Shown one piece after another: positions 11,584 to 22,129 of a DNA stretch of 64,000 nucleotides; positions within the stretch are counted from its first letter, which is position 1; each line of letters begins with the position of its first letter. Under the pieces are notes generated by a model. The model was not told where the DNA came from and ran no database searches. It was given only the letters and a program-made list of their open reading frames with translations. The stretch lies in assembly GCA_030247885.1 (NCBI GenBank), contig JAPDRO010000012.1, positions 620,001-684,000 of the forward strand, in the 5' to 3' direction. Position numbers and translations under genes: made by a program. The stretch comes from Taxawa tesnikishii (nom. ined.) (taxonomy: Eukaryota; Ascomycota; Dothideomycetes; Dothideales).

Positions 11584-12986
11584 GCGGTTGATCGTGCGTG
11601 TGTGTTCCGGACAAAAAAGTGTCACAATCGGTTGGAATGGGATTGATGGATGTACTGTTTATCTCGAATCAGGCGTTGGGTTGTTGTTTGTACACAAGTA
11701 TCAAGAGAACAATGAGATGTGATGTACAAAATGAGCAAAAGCGGGCCCCCCGTTCAAATCGATGCTTAACTTGCGTTTCTCAAGATACGGGATCTGATGA
11801 CTGAAAAACAACATTCTATTGCAAGGGCAACGAGCTTGAGAGAAAAGAAAAAAAGGGGGGGCTTGGCTCTGCTGTCCCCTATTAGTGTTTCACGTCGCAT
11901 ATCAACGACAGCAGAAGCCTCGAAAACTGGTACAGAGTCACATTTACGATATAGCACAGCAGTGATGAGAAAGAAACTGGGTTCTAGTCTTCCATTCCGC
12001 GGGGCCCGCGAAGCTTGGAGAGGGCCGCCTCGCTTCGTACGGTATCGATTCGACTTTTACGTGTCCCCGTCTCCAATCCACCGGTACCACTCGCCTGATT
12101 CCCTGCATCGGTATCGAGACACACCCTATCGGCTCACGGCTGGATTGCAATCGAGCGCGGTTGGAAAAACCCCGCACGCGTGTCGTTTCTGTAACGCAGC
12201 GCGCAGTAACGGCGGACGCTACTGCCTTGTGGTCGCGGTCGGTTGATCGGTTGAGGTTGGGCTGTTAGGAGACTGGGTTCAGGGCTTTGCGTCGCCTACA
12301 GTTCCCGAGTGTGATGGACTCTCCTTCGGAGGAGGCCAGTCTGTCACTGATCGACTGAATGGAAGGGCGCAGTATTGTCGGCATAGATTGGGGGTTTTTG
12401 TGACCTTCTGGCGCCTACATGTGCGCCTGCTGTGAGGTGTGAGCAAGCCCATTGATATTGGTATGCTTCACGAAATTCGGGCTAGCCAGGGCGGTGAGTG
12501 TTTAGCGTGACGAACAGCTCCCGCCATACCTACGACTTACGCGAAGCAGCTATTGAGACTCTGTACTGCGAGTTGATTCCGTGCTACCGATGCAGCTGCA
12601 GCCAGTCGATCAGTATCAGCGGTGCATCAACAGTCCATGACGCTCGAATGGCGGCAAAGATATCTCAGTTGTAGCAGGCTAATGTAAGCATGTAGAACTG
12701 CGCGACTCTGGCACCAATGTACATCGTGCTGCCATAACCGAGCAGTAGGTTCGTTGTTGGAGAGGCAACTTGCCCAAATCACCCTCTATACTCCAGATCA
12801 TATCCTACACAAATCCATTACACTTTCCTATACGACCGCACGCCCGCCGCGTGCATAGAGAGGAATATGCAACAATCTACCCAGCGCCATGCCAGACGAT
12901 ACTGAGAGCCATTTTTTGTACAACACCGCCACAGAATCCGAAAAAACATACGCTTCAGCAGAGAAAAAGGTCGATAAGAGGGACAT
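11584..12986. other. long intergenic region, nothing recognised
   Basis: About 1.4 kb between the convergent ends of the oxidase and MGE1. A plus-strand frame at 11797-12246 is open but has no family character or domain-like composition. The segment 12250-12990 has scattered A/T-rich patches. No tRNA-like T-arm, transposon remnant or repeat was seen. Confidence 0.5.
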
Positions 12987-13843
12987 CTAGGAGTTTTTGA
13001 CAACGCCGACCTTGGCAGCCTGTGTTCCATGTTAGTAATGGAGATGCAGCACAGTTCGTGGGACGAAGGACATACCCTCAAGATTCTCCCGTTGAGGGCG
13101 AACCCCTTCTGTTGGCAGTAAAACACCGTATTATCCTCCTTATCTGGCTGGGGTGTCATGAAGGTGGCCTCGTGTTTGTTAGGGTCGAACTTGTCGCTCG
13201 TTTCGCTCGGGTCGAAACGCTCGAGACCGTGCTTCTTGACGGTGTTCATGAGAATTGTGTCCGTCATCTTGAGTCCGTCGTACAAATTCTTCAGTTCCGG
13301 GTTGCCGGCGAGTTTGTCCTGGGGCACGTTTTGCAGAGCGCGGTCGAGGTTGTCGATGCTGTCAACGAGGTCCTTTGCGAAGCGTTGGAGTCCGAAGTCG
13401 CGCGCGGCTTGCACTTCGCGTTTTGTCTGCTCTTGGAGGTTGCGGTACTCGGCTATCGAGCGCTTCCACTTGTCCTACGAGGGTGGTTAGTGGTCGGGGG
13501 CAAGTTCGACAAGTTGGAGCGTCGTGTTGAGCGACAGCTGAACGCATGTGCGTGTCCAAAAGGATGTACTAACGGTAAGATCGACAACCTCCTTCTTCTT
13601 CGCCTCGAGCTCCTTCTTGACGGGATCTTCTGCGGTCTCCTTTTGTTCTTGCGCATTCTCCGCTGCCTTCTCCTCCTTCTTTGCCTCTTCCGAATACCAT
13701 CTTGATGCTGCTACACCGGATCTCCTCGAGGGTTGCGATGGCTGAGAGGCGGAGATGGACGACCGGAAGCTCTGAGGTAACCGTGACTCGAAGGCTTGGG
13801 CATTGAGCGCTCGTGATGCGCGGATCATCTGGCGTTGAAACAT
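12987..13843 (-). CDS. MGE1: mitochondrial GrpE, nucleotide exchange factor Mge1
   Basis: Mge1 releases ADP from matrix Hsp70 (Ssc1) during protein import and folding. Exons 13574-13843, 13076-13474 and 12987-13019 give 233 residues. The N-terminus is a basic, Ser/Arg-rich presequence (MFQRQMIRASRALNAQ). It is followed by a charged coiled coil with KKELEAKKKEVVDL, then DKWKRSIAEYRNLQEQ, the DLVDSIDNLDRAL helix and the beta-wing region with KFDPNKHEA. The last exon is only 11 codons and supplies the conserved ending AAKVGVVKNS. The first donor is GTTAGT. The frame is intact. Confidence 0.95.
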
Positions 13844-14306
13844 GGTGTATGTAGTGTGTAGAATACGAAAAGGGTGTTAGAGAGAGTAATGTGTTGTAAG
13901 GTTATAAGGTGTCGTGTGCTTGGGTTGCGGCGAAATGAAGCTCGAATGGGAGAACCAGAAAAGTGCCAGACAGTGATGATGGAGCTTTGACACTCGGGCC
14001 GAGCAGCAAGTCATTCCGCAGTGGTGGCGGCGAACAACTCCAGCAATCTCCTTCTTCGAGAACCCACCATCGAAACATCTATTCGGAACGACACGGAGAG
14101 GGCTTTTTTCTATCAGAGCGCAACATTCCGGCCCTTGCTCGTGGTGTACTACACATGTACTCACGAGCCATTCTGGTGAGCCGCAATTTCGTGAAACATT
14201 GGTATGGACATTTGTGCCAAGAGGATACTGTCCCTTTGGATCAGGGTTATTCTGTCTGTATATTTACTGCCATAGCACACACGTCATGACATGTTGCAGA
14301 CTCGCA
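13844..14306. other. intergenic, promoter side of MGE1
   Basis: About 460 bases between the MGE1 start codon and the stop of the next minus-strand gene. No coding potential, repeat or RNA gene was recognised. Confidence 0.5.
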
Positions 14307-16419
14307 TCACGATGAATCTACGTCGGAGTCGTCAAGGAAGGTCATAATGTTGGCGTGAGAAAGCGAGCGTGCGTCTGGTCTGCTCTGCTCCCGGGATCTG
14401 TTCTGCTCTCCATCTCTATTCCTACCTCCCACAGCCTGCACGGGTGGAAACATACTCCACTTCGCTGGCTCTGGTGCTCGTTCGCTCCTCGATTCTGATC
14501 TTGCTGATTTACTCGCGCTCGGTCGCCGCATCTCCGTGGTGTTTGTTGGTTGGAGAATTCTCTCGTTCTTCGTCGGCTCGATGGTTCCTGTTTTACTCGC
14601 TGCACTCGGTCGTCCCATTTCCGTGGCTTTACTTGCCGGGGCAAGTGTGTTCTCCAGCAACTTCTCTATGGCCTCAGTGACTTGCGACTGCGTTTCTTCG
14701 TCCCTAATCCTTTCCGGCGAAACCTTCGCAATCGAGGGGTTCCGCTCAGCACGTCTCTGGCCGTTCTTGAAGCCCAGGGGTCGAGGTGAACCATCGTTCG
14801 AAGACATCGTGCCTGCACGGCTGCGGGATTGCTGACTTGGGGCCCTGAATCTCGTGATTGGCGCCTCTGAGACGTCCGCCTGACTGCGGGATCCAGACGG
14901 TAGACATCGTTGAAGGACCAGATCTGTTATCTGAGCCCTCCGCTTCTCAGCGGCAGCCAGTTTTGCGACGCACTCGTCCATTTCCGCATCAATTCCCGCC
15001 AAACGGATTTGCCGCTGTAGGTGTTCTGCCGAGTCACAGGTGAACCTCTTCAGTTCTGTAAGGATGTCGCTGTGCACTTTTTGCCTTTCTCGGCGCAGGT
15101 CGGCGTACTGTTGGTGGATGTACGAACAGCGAGCATTTATTACCCTAATAACCTTTTCGCCTGTCAGCGAGGAGCATCAATGATTCTCGAGACCAATCGC
15201 ACCTGGTCAGAGATGGCACCCTGTTCCGCGGACAATGTGGGCGCTTCATGCTGAATTGCATTCTGGCCGCGGCCTTGAGTGGGCATTCTCGTAATCCGAG
15301 AGGTTGAAGAGGATGAAAGGCTGCGTGTGAGGGGTGGAGGCTGCATGCCCTGTTCTGAGTGGAGACGACGAGTTGGTAGAACTGGTAGGTTCCCCATCTT
15401 TGCAAATCCTCTGTAATTCCTCCTCTGGACCGGCCTGCCTCGATCGATGATGGAGGCATTCCGCAAAGTGTCATTCTCTTGGGGTCTTGATTCGATCTCT
15501 TTTGGTATGTCAACAGAAACCAGCTCGGGTGATATGAAGCTTGAAATCCTTCTGCTTTCCATTGTGTACGTCGGTGATTTCACAACTTTCACATCTTTTG
15601 GCGGTGGGGTGGGTGCTCTCGGTGATGGTTCCCGTTTGAGAGTGGCCGGTGCCAGCAGTTCCAGAGGCTCTGCCGGATTTGCCGGCGCATCTTTCCCTGC
15701 ATTGTAGCCTTGCCCGGCCTGGATTACTGGAAAAACTATTGGATCCTTCTCAGAACTCTCGAAAGCCAGTAGAACTGATGCCTCACTACCCAGGTGTTCG
15801 AACAGTCCTGGGACCCAAGCGACAGCGCTATCCGGAGGAGATTTGGGAGTCTGGTCTGAGATGTCGGGTACCGGCGTGTACAAGTTGTTCTGGCTAGCTT
15901 TGCGCGGTGTTGGTCTCGTTGGTTTTCTGTATGTTGTGCTCGGCAACAGTGCTAGTGTAGGCCTTGCGCTCGTTCTGGGAAAGAGGCCGGGTATAGTCGC
16001 TAAGAGATCAGCACGAATATCCTCGCAACGTTCGAAGAACCAGGACTTACGTGAATCCGAAGGCGCTCTCACTGGTCCTCCCGAGCTAGAGCTGTGGTCT
16101 CCGTCCGTGCTGTCTTTCGACTTGGCCCTGCGATGCTCATCCTCCGACCGTTTTGTCCGGGTGTGCGAATTGGGCGAAGCCGAACGTTCCATTGTAGCCA
16201 GCATATGTCTCGGCAAGAGCAAGCTTTCATTGCTAGATGCGTAAGCATTCGGTTGAGGCGGCGGAGTCCGTGGCGGTCGAACTGGTGGAGCATGTCGCGG
16301 AGGCTCACTGATGCTTCGCCCTTCCGCAGACCACACCCACGCAAAGTCAGTACAGACATCAATGCAGGAAAGGGTGCACCTACAGGTTGTTGACTGTGTG
16401 GTTGAGCCATGTCCGTCAT
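14307..16419 (-). CDS. Ser/Pro-rich disordered protein with internal coiled coil
   Basis: Function not recognised. Four exons keep one frame: 16380-16419, 16051-16320, 15220-15999 and 14307-15160, giving 647 residues. The introns are 59, 51 and 59 bases. The 51-base intron (GTAAGT..TTAG) is a multiple of three without a stop, so its retention would also give an open product. The N-terminal 400 residues are rich in Pro, Ser and Arg (for example PPVRPPRTPPPQP). A helical segment around residues 370-450 (QQYADLRRERQKV, then ECVAKLAAAEKRR) should form a coiled coil. The C-terminus is again Ser/Glu-rich and ends in DDSDVDSS. The composition suggests a cytoskeletal or nuclear scaffold, but that is a guess. 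Confidence 0.6.
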
Positions 16420-18616
16420 CGCTACCTGTATTTGCGGCCACTGCAATTGCTCCTTTGGTCTGTCGTCGCGCTTGCCTTGCGTGGCCGCTCGAGGTTCTGT
16501 CTTTGTGCTTTTATATTCCCAAACGCCGAGTTCTCTGACTTGCAAGATGTTTGCAGCGCAGTGTATTAGTAGGCGGCTCCTATCCTTGCTGACATCACGT
16601 TTTCCTTTCCGACACGCTCCCCAAAGGTGTTTCATCTGCACAAGAAATGGCTGGTGGCAGTCGCACTAGGATCTCGGTTCCCAATGGCGTACCTCGGAGC
16701 GTGGCCCGCGCACGATCATTTGATGGCTTGTTCTTTTGTTCAACTCGGCCGCGAACCAATGGTATCCGGTAGCCGTCGGAGACAAAGCGGAACATTTGGA
16801 GGACGAGAGTTGGAAATACACTGACCATCTAATCCCAATGATCTACTGTAATTTCGCGAGCTGCGTTGATGGTCAAAGGACATGTTCTACTATGCGATAG
16901 TCTGGAGGATCTGCAACTGATGTCCAGGATGAAGAAATGGTCTGAGCCCATGGCGTATAGCAGCAATATCGGTAAGGCAAGGTTCGGCCTGAAACTGCCG
17001 GCAGATCAGTACTAGTGCCGAGCGTCAGTGGACCAGAACCGGTATATATCGTTTAGTATGCGTATCTATAAGCCAGGGAACGGCCCTATATCGAGGAAAC
17101 AAAATTGTGCGGTACCGGAGCTGTGACAGCAGAGAACCATGGTTCTTCGACGCCTTTCCCGGGATACCAAGGAAGTAGGCGCAAGACAAAGGATGTTCAA
17201 CAGCGAGACGTAAAGGCGGACAGCAGGCCAGGTTTCTGTTGCTTGGTAGTGGCCGTTGAACCTCCGCAAATCATGTAAAAATAGGCAGTCCCGTTCACCA
17301 TGTAGTGGTACTCGCTGTTCCGTTGTAATTATGGCAAGGCTAGAGACAAGAGGGACAGTTTGGTGTTAAGGTCGGGGTTTCATATCAGGTGCGGAGCTCG
17401 GAAGCGAGAAAGAGGGTTCAGAGGTTGACACGGAACACGCTTAGAACGCGCCCCGGATCGCGAAGTAGAGTTCTGATCTGAGCCTATTCCTCACCCCCAT
17501 AATGTGTCTGTCATGTAGTGCTTAGGGTTGGTCCTGGTTGAGAAAGAATGGGGAGTGCGACCATCTCGCACCAGAAGGAACTGCTCGAAGGACATCTGTG
17601 CAAGCTGAGAATCGTTGTGACACGCATTGCTCCGAAGCACGTCCAGGTGCAACGTCTCTGACAATTAGTGCGACCTCGAATCGGCGTCTTGAGCGTCGAA
17701 TTTACACGTCCCAAGGCGCTCGACTCAGGAATATCTCGAGAGATCAAAGTCTTGTTGGGACGGGCCGGCAGCCGTCGCACTCGTTGACATATGACGGCAG
17801 AACCCTCGGTCCCTCCCTCCCAAAACCTCGCGTCGGTCATCAGCCGTCAAACCCTTCCCCGTCCGCGGCCAGACGCCTCTCTTTTGCCATTCTTTGCTCT
17901 GGGCCCTTTCGATTGACTTCGCTAGCGAAGAAACACGGAAATTGCGATTCCACCCGTACCCGTGATCTGCGGATAACTCGGTTGTGAACGCGTAGAGTGC
18001 TTGCATAAAAAGTGTGCTGCCCACATGGCTGCCAGTCTATCTCGACGGCTGCCCGCATCTTCGGTACGATATAGTACGAGGCGATAAGGGCCGCAATCGA
18101 TCTGCCTACCATCCGACGGTGACACTGCAACTGCGAATCGCCGCCGTCGTCGTCAAAAACAGATAGTTACTAGGAGGAAGGCACTCGAAGCTGTGTTAAA
18201 AATGCCAGCGAATGGCTGTATACATAATCCATGTCCATCATACCAAGTCTATATCAAGGTTGTCGGGTCCCTTGTCTGATCGCCGTCGTCGAAGAGTCGT
18301 CGTCGTATCGTGGCGGCTCTGCCTTGCCATCTTCGTGATGTTTTCCCTTTGCCAACGACCAGCGCCAAAAGCTCCCGAGTTCCCAATATGCCGTCGATCA
18401 AACCCAAACAAATTCGATAAAATCCACCAAACAACTCGTCCCCCTAGATGTGTCCAAGAAGAAACATGCCAAAAAGATGTCGCGACGTCGAGCGTCGGCT
18501 CAGACGCACGGAAAGAATTGAAGTTTTGTCATGAATCAGATCAAGCCGTCCGTGCACAAATCCCCAAAAAGAACATGTCAAAAGGGGAAAGGTGGGCAGC
18601 AGCAACAACTGTTGGT
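16420..18616. other. gene-poor stretch of 2.2 kb
   Basis: Lies between the start of the coiled-coil gene and the stop of the BYS1-like gene. Several frames of 60-150 codons overlap here, but none shows a domain, a signal peptide or consistent splice signals. A segment at 17940-18005 resembles part of a tRNA T-arm superficially but does not fold into a cloverleaf. I see no gene I can support. Confidence 0.45.
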
Positions 18617-19417
18617 TTAGTTGTGGATATGACGGGCGTGGTGGCGCTTGGAAGGAGGGCTCCAGTGGTGCCAGCGAGTGTAAGTGGTAGTCGCGGCCTG
18701 GGTAGTAGTGACCACATCGGTGGTGCCGGAAGCTGGGGCAGATGTGATGGTGGCCGTGACCAAGGTAGTCGCGACGGAGACCTCAGCGCTGGAGGATGCC
18801 GCGGCAGCGGTGGAGCTGGCCTCAGCGGAGGTGGCTGGAGGAGCCTCGGTGGTGCTAGCGGCGAGAGTGGTGGACTTTGCAGAGGCGTAGGCAGACAAAG
18901 ACGCGACGGAAGAGGAAGCAGAAGCGGCGGCACCGTCGTTGGAATCGTCACCAGAACAGATGGTCACGGTGATGGTCGCGTTCTGGGGGCAAGCCTGCAT
19001 GCCGTAGGCGTCGTCGGTAGCGTAGCGGTAAGCCTGTTGCTTGGGGCTGCAGGTGGGAGAGTTGGAGGTGATCTCCCAGTCGCCATCCCATGGGTTGCCG
19101 TTGACCTCGCTGAGGTCATACCAGATGGTGCCATCATCGTGGAAGGTGTACTCGTACTGAAGGACGTTCTGAGAGTAGTCGGTGTTCTTGGCTAGCTTGA
19201 TGGACCAGCCGTTACCATTAGTGAGCTCGGTCCATTGCTGAGTGTAGGTTCCCTCAGGCTCGAGGACCTCGTCGATCTCGCTGAAGCCGCCGTCGGCAGA
19301 CGGAACGTTGCAGAGGTTAACAGAGTAACCGCATTTGTTGATGACAATGGCGCTGCCAACGGTGTCGGCGGCAACGGTGGCCGCGAGGGCTGCAGATGCG
19401 ATGATGAAGCTCTTCAT
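18617..19417 (-). CDS. BYS1-like secreted antigen (thaumatin-like fold)
   Basis: Secreted or cell-wall protein of the BYS1/antigenic thaumatin-like family known from dimorphic and plant-associated fungi; the biochemical role is unknown. A single exon codes 266 residues. Residues 1-17 (MKSFIIASAALAATVAA) are a signal peptide. The mature domain has GSAIVINKCGYSVNLCNV, GWSIKLAKN, YEYTFHDDGTIWYDLSEVNG and cysteines at NKC, NLC, SPTC, QAC and TIC. After about residue 165 the protein becomes a long Ala/Ser/Thr-rich stalk, probably O-glycosylated. It ends with a basic His/Arg tail rather than the hydrophobic tail of a GPI anchor. The antisense strand of the low-complexity stalk carries a long false frame (18212-19195). 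Confidence 0.8.
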   Translation of the reverse strand: MKSFIIASAALAATVAADTVGSAIVINKCGYSVNLCNVPSADGGFSEIDEVLEPEGTYTQQWTELTNGNGWSIKLAKNTDYSQNVLQYEYTFHDDGTIWYDLSEVNGNPWDGDWEITSNSPTCSPKQQAYRYATDDAYGMQACPQNATITVTICSGDDSNDGAAASASSSVASLSAYASAKSTTLAASTTEAPPATSAEASSTAAAASSSAEVSVATTLVTATITSAPASGTTDVVTTTQAATTTYTRWHHWSPPSKRHHARHIHN

Positions 19418-20065
19418 TGTGACTGAGAAAGTCGTGTAGTCGGCGCTCGCGCTCGTAGAGGAGAAAGACTCGTGAGTTTGGGGTATATGAGGACAGATGG
19501 GGGTATACGCAAGCAAGACGTGTCGCGCAAGAGTCGAGAGAGTGAGACTGTTGGTAGCACGTGGAGAGTGATTGGCGATGCAGCAAATGAGTGAACTGCA
19601 CAGCAGTAGCTAACCAGAGCTTGCTTTGGGGAAGGAAGTAAAGACAGACGTTGGTACCGACGAAAAGAGATCAGCCAGATGCGCAGCAGCATGCGGCCTT
19701 TTATGCTTACTGTCTTGACCTCCAGCCCTGGACGCCATGTGTGGGACCCGTCGCAAGCAGCACGACAGGGACTGAAGACTGCTGAGTTGCTTTTTCGAAG
19801 CCTGCAGCGCCTAGCAGGGCCCCAGTTTCAGCGTTTCTGGTCAATCAGACACCAACGTCTGCACGCATATGCATGGATGTGGGTAGTTTTCACTGGGGGC
19901 TGGAGCCAAAAGTTCGACGATAAGGATGACAGCGCGCGGGTACCTTATTTTTTCTATTCGGCCGCCGTCCCCAGGCACACCCGTGTTGGGCTGAACGCTA
20001 ACCTGGAGCTGCTTGAACGGGCGGCAGGGCCGGGACAGCTCCAATTGGGCGGCAGAGCGGCAGAT

Positions 20066-20098
20066 GAACGGTGCCAGAACGGTGCCAGAACGGTGCCA
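20066..20098. repeat. 11-base tandem repeat, three copies
   Basis: Three perfect copies of GAACGGTGCCA in a row. Confidence 0.9.
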
Positions 20099-20960
20099 TG
20101 CGTGTTCAGAGTGGCTAGCCGCGCATCGAGCGAGGCTCGCAGGAATCGGCAGGGGTACTGGAAAGCAGCTGCAGTACGACAGCTGGCCCTGCGACTGGCC
20201 TTACGTACTCGATTTCCCCTCCACCGTCCCGAAACTTCAACGACTGCGAAACCAAAAGACCCTTGACCCTGGTTTTGGACGATGTGCCGCGATTCTCCAG
20301 TCTCCACCGCATCGTGCCAACGGTCGAGCGGACAGCGACTTGGAAGGGCGGGAAGGCAGAACGGCGGCGGTCACGGGCACCTCCGAGGCGTGCGCGAAAA
20401 AATTGCGTCGTGGGGCACGCGCGCGAATCAGAAGACGCGCTGCTCGAAGAGAAAACGAAGTCGAGAACTAACTAATGGGAGTCGCGCCGAAGAGCAAAAG
20501 AAAAGACAGTTGCTGCTTGGTGTAGGCAGTTGCGAGGTAGAAGCTAGCTAGGTCAGCCAGGCGCGTGTTGCAGGGCGCGATGCCTGTTCGCGTTGTCTCT
20601 CTCATCGTGCATATGGGGAAATTGCGATTGCGGCATTTTCGTCGCTTGTGTGGTAGAGGATTTTTCGGTTGAAGAAAAACTCGAGGGAAGATCGTTGAAT
20701 GTGTGGACGCCGCCTTCTGCGGGCCAAGAGTGAGTGTGGGAATGCATGACCGACTGACACCCGACAGAGGGAAGGCACGATGAAGGATGAGCGCTGCTTC
20801 CCACACGAGTATCCCGGAAGATCAGCGGGCAGTGGAGACATGTGCAAGAAGCCTCAACCCAGCACTTGCCAGCCATCTCCCAAGCATGTGTTTTGATTAA
20901 ATGGGCTGCGGACAGTGATACCGCCGCAGATCTCTACGGACTCCGGAAAACTCGTTGCTG

Positions 20961-20993
20961 CTGCGTCTGCATCTGCATCTGCATCTGCATCTG
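20961..20993. repeat. hexamer microsatellite (CTGCAT)n
   Basis: About five units of CTGCAT, the first being CTGCGT. Not a multiple-of-three coding run in any supported gene. Confidence 0.9.
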
Positions 20994-21110
20994 GGAGGCT
21001 TGGGAACAGCCCCACGGTTGCACACAGAAGCGGCCACACATCCACGTTCATGCGAGATGCGTTCTGCTGTGATGCAGTAGCGCGCAGAAACAGAAGGAAC
21101 GTCATCTTGC

Positions 21111-21142
21111 AGAAGCAGAAGCAGAAGCAGAAGCAGAAGCAG
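21111..21142. repeat. hexamer microsatellite (AGAAGC)n
   Basis: About five perfect units of AGAAGC, some 120 bases downstream of the CTGCAT array. Confidence 0.9.
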
Positions 21143-21175
21143 CCTGCGAACGCATTGCATGTTGGGTGGCTGGGA

Positions 21176-21203
21176 GGTCCGGGTCCAGGTCCAGGGTCCA
21201 GGG
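21176..21203. repeat. imperfect (GGTCCA) array
   Basis: Four to five degenerate copies of GGTCCA/GGTCCG with extra G insertions. Confidence 0.75.
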
Positions 21204-21334
21204 CCCGGGTTTGCGACGGAAGACCTCACGAGAAGGTAGGTCCAGGGACGGCGGGCGGGAGAAGAGTCGAGAGATCGGCTGGCTAGCAAGAATCGAACGT
21301 CTGTCAACAACGTCGAGGGCCGCTCAACTGGCGC

Positions 21335-21381
21335 CTCAGCGTCAGTGTCAGCGTCGGTGTCAGCGTCAGCGTCAGCGTCGC
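21335..21381. repeat. imperfect (GTCAGC) hexamer array
   Basis: About eight units of GTCAGC interspersed with GTCAGT and GTCGGT variants, in the same 430-base cluster as the three preceding arrays. Confidence 0.85.
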
Positions 21382-22129
21382 AGTCCCCGACTCCCACCGC
21401 TAACTGTGCGTCTTCCACCCAGCCGCACTGCCGGACCTAGTAACCAGCGGGTGTTGCCCGCGCGAAGAGTCCCCCCAGTTTGACATCCACAGATCTACGC
21501 TTCGGAGTGCCGACTGCATCTGGTTCCCTCTCCCGCTTTTCCGCAAGTGGACATTGCAGAGTAAACAAACACGCTGACTGCCTGTATCTCCATCTGCCGG
21601 CTCTGCCTCTCTGGCGGAGACCACTACGAGCAAACGTACGTGCAGAAGCGTACTGCAGTACTCTCAGCTAGGGTCTGTTTCAGATGCTACTGGCCACGAC
21701 CAATGATGGGACGTTGCCGGTCAGTACCCAAAGGCTGTTGAAAACCAAAATTGCAGCCACGCTGGACGTGATTCCGAGCATACCACCCATGCATAACAGA
21801 TTCACATCCTCAACAAAGACTACCTTCGAGGGAGTATACCTTCAAAGAAGTATACAAGGAAGGGTATGTTCAACAGCCGCTCGACTTCTGCGACGCTTGT
21901 AGTCGGCGTTGCTATCTGCCCTGCGTGTACATTCTATCGCGGCACTTGATGAGTGCAAGTCCTTGTCAATCCCCTTGTACATCCTCTACCAAGCGACCTT
22001 GGCCAAGATGCCCTTAGGATACTTGCGCACTGCCGGCTTTCTCGCCTCATCGAGGAGCAAAACCGCCCACGCCGAGACCCATGGACAAGGACCAGTACTC
22101 AACCGAAAACCGTGGTAGTGCCCAGTACC

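Larger units (their letters stand above)
19418..22129. other. gene-poor, repeat-bearing region
   Basis: About 2.7 kb between the BYS1-like gene and the ATPase remnant. It carries several unrelated short tandem arrays (listed separately) and no supported gene. Frames at 19679-20266 and 20013-20471 are open only because of biased base composition. Confidence 0.5.

Noticed and set aside
11797-12246. 149-codon plus-strand frame downstream of the acyl-CoA oxidase
   Set aside because: Mixed, motif-free composition rich in Arg and Ser, no splice-consistent extension, and no recognisable family.
17940-18005. possible tRNA on the minus strand
   Set aside because: A stretch resembles a T-arm, but stems do not pair and no D-arm or anticodon arm can be placed.
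18212-19195. 327-codon plus-strand open frame opposite the BYS1-like gene
   Set aside because: It is the antisense of an Ala/Ser/Thr-rich coding region, reads as Gly/Arg/Ser-rich low complexity, and has no domain. The minus-strand gene has a signal peptide and family motifs.
19679-20471. overlapping plus-strand frames in the repeat-bearing region
   Set aside because: They arise from locally biased GC-rich composition, overlap in different frames, and include simple repeats.
21270-21335. possible tRNA suggested by a GTTCGATTC-like motif on the minus strand
   Set aside because: The bases flanking the loop are not complementary and no acceptor stem forms.
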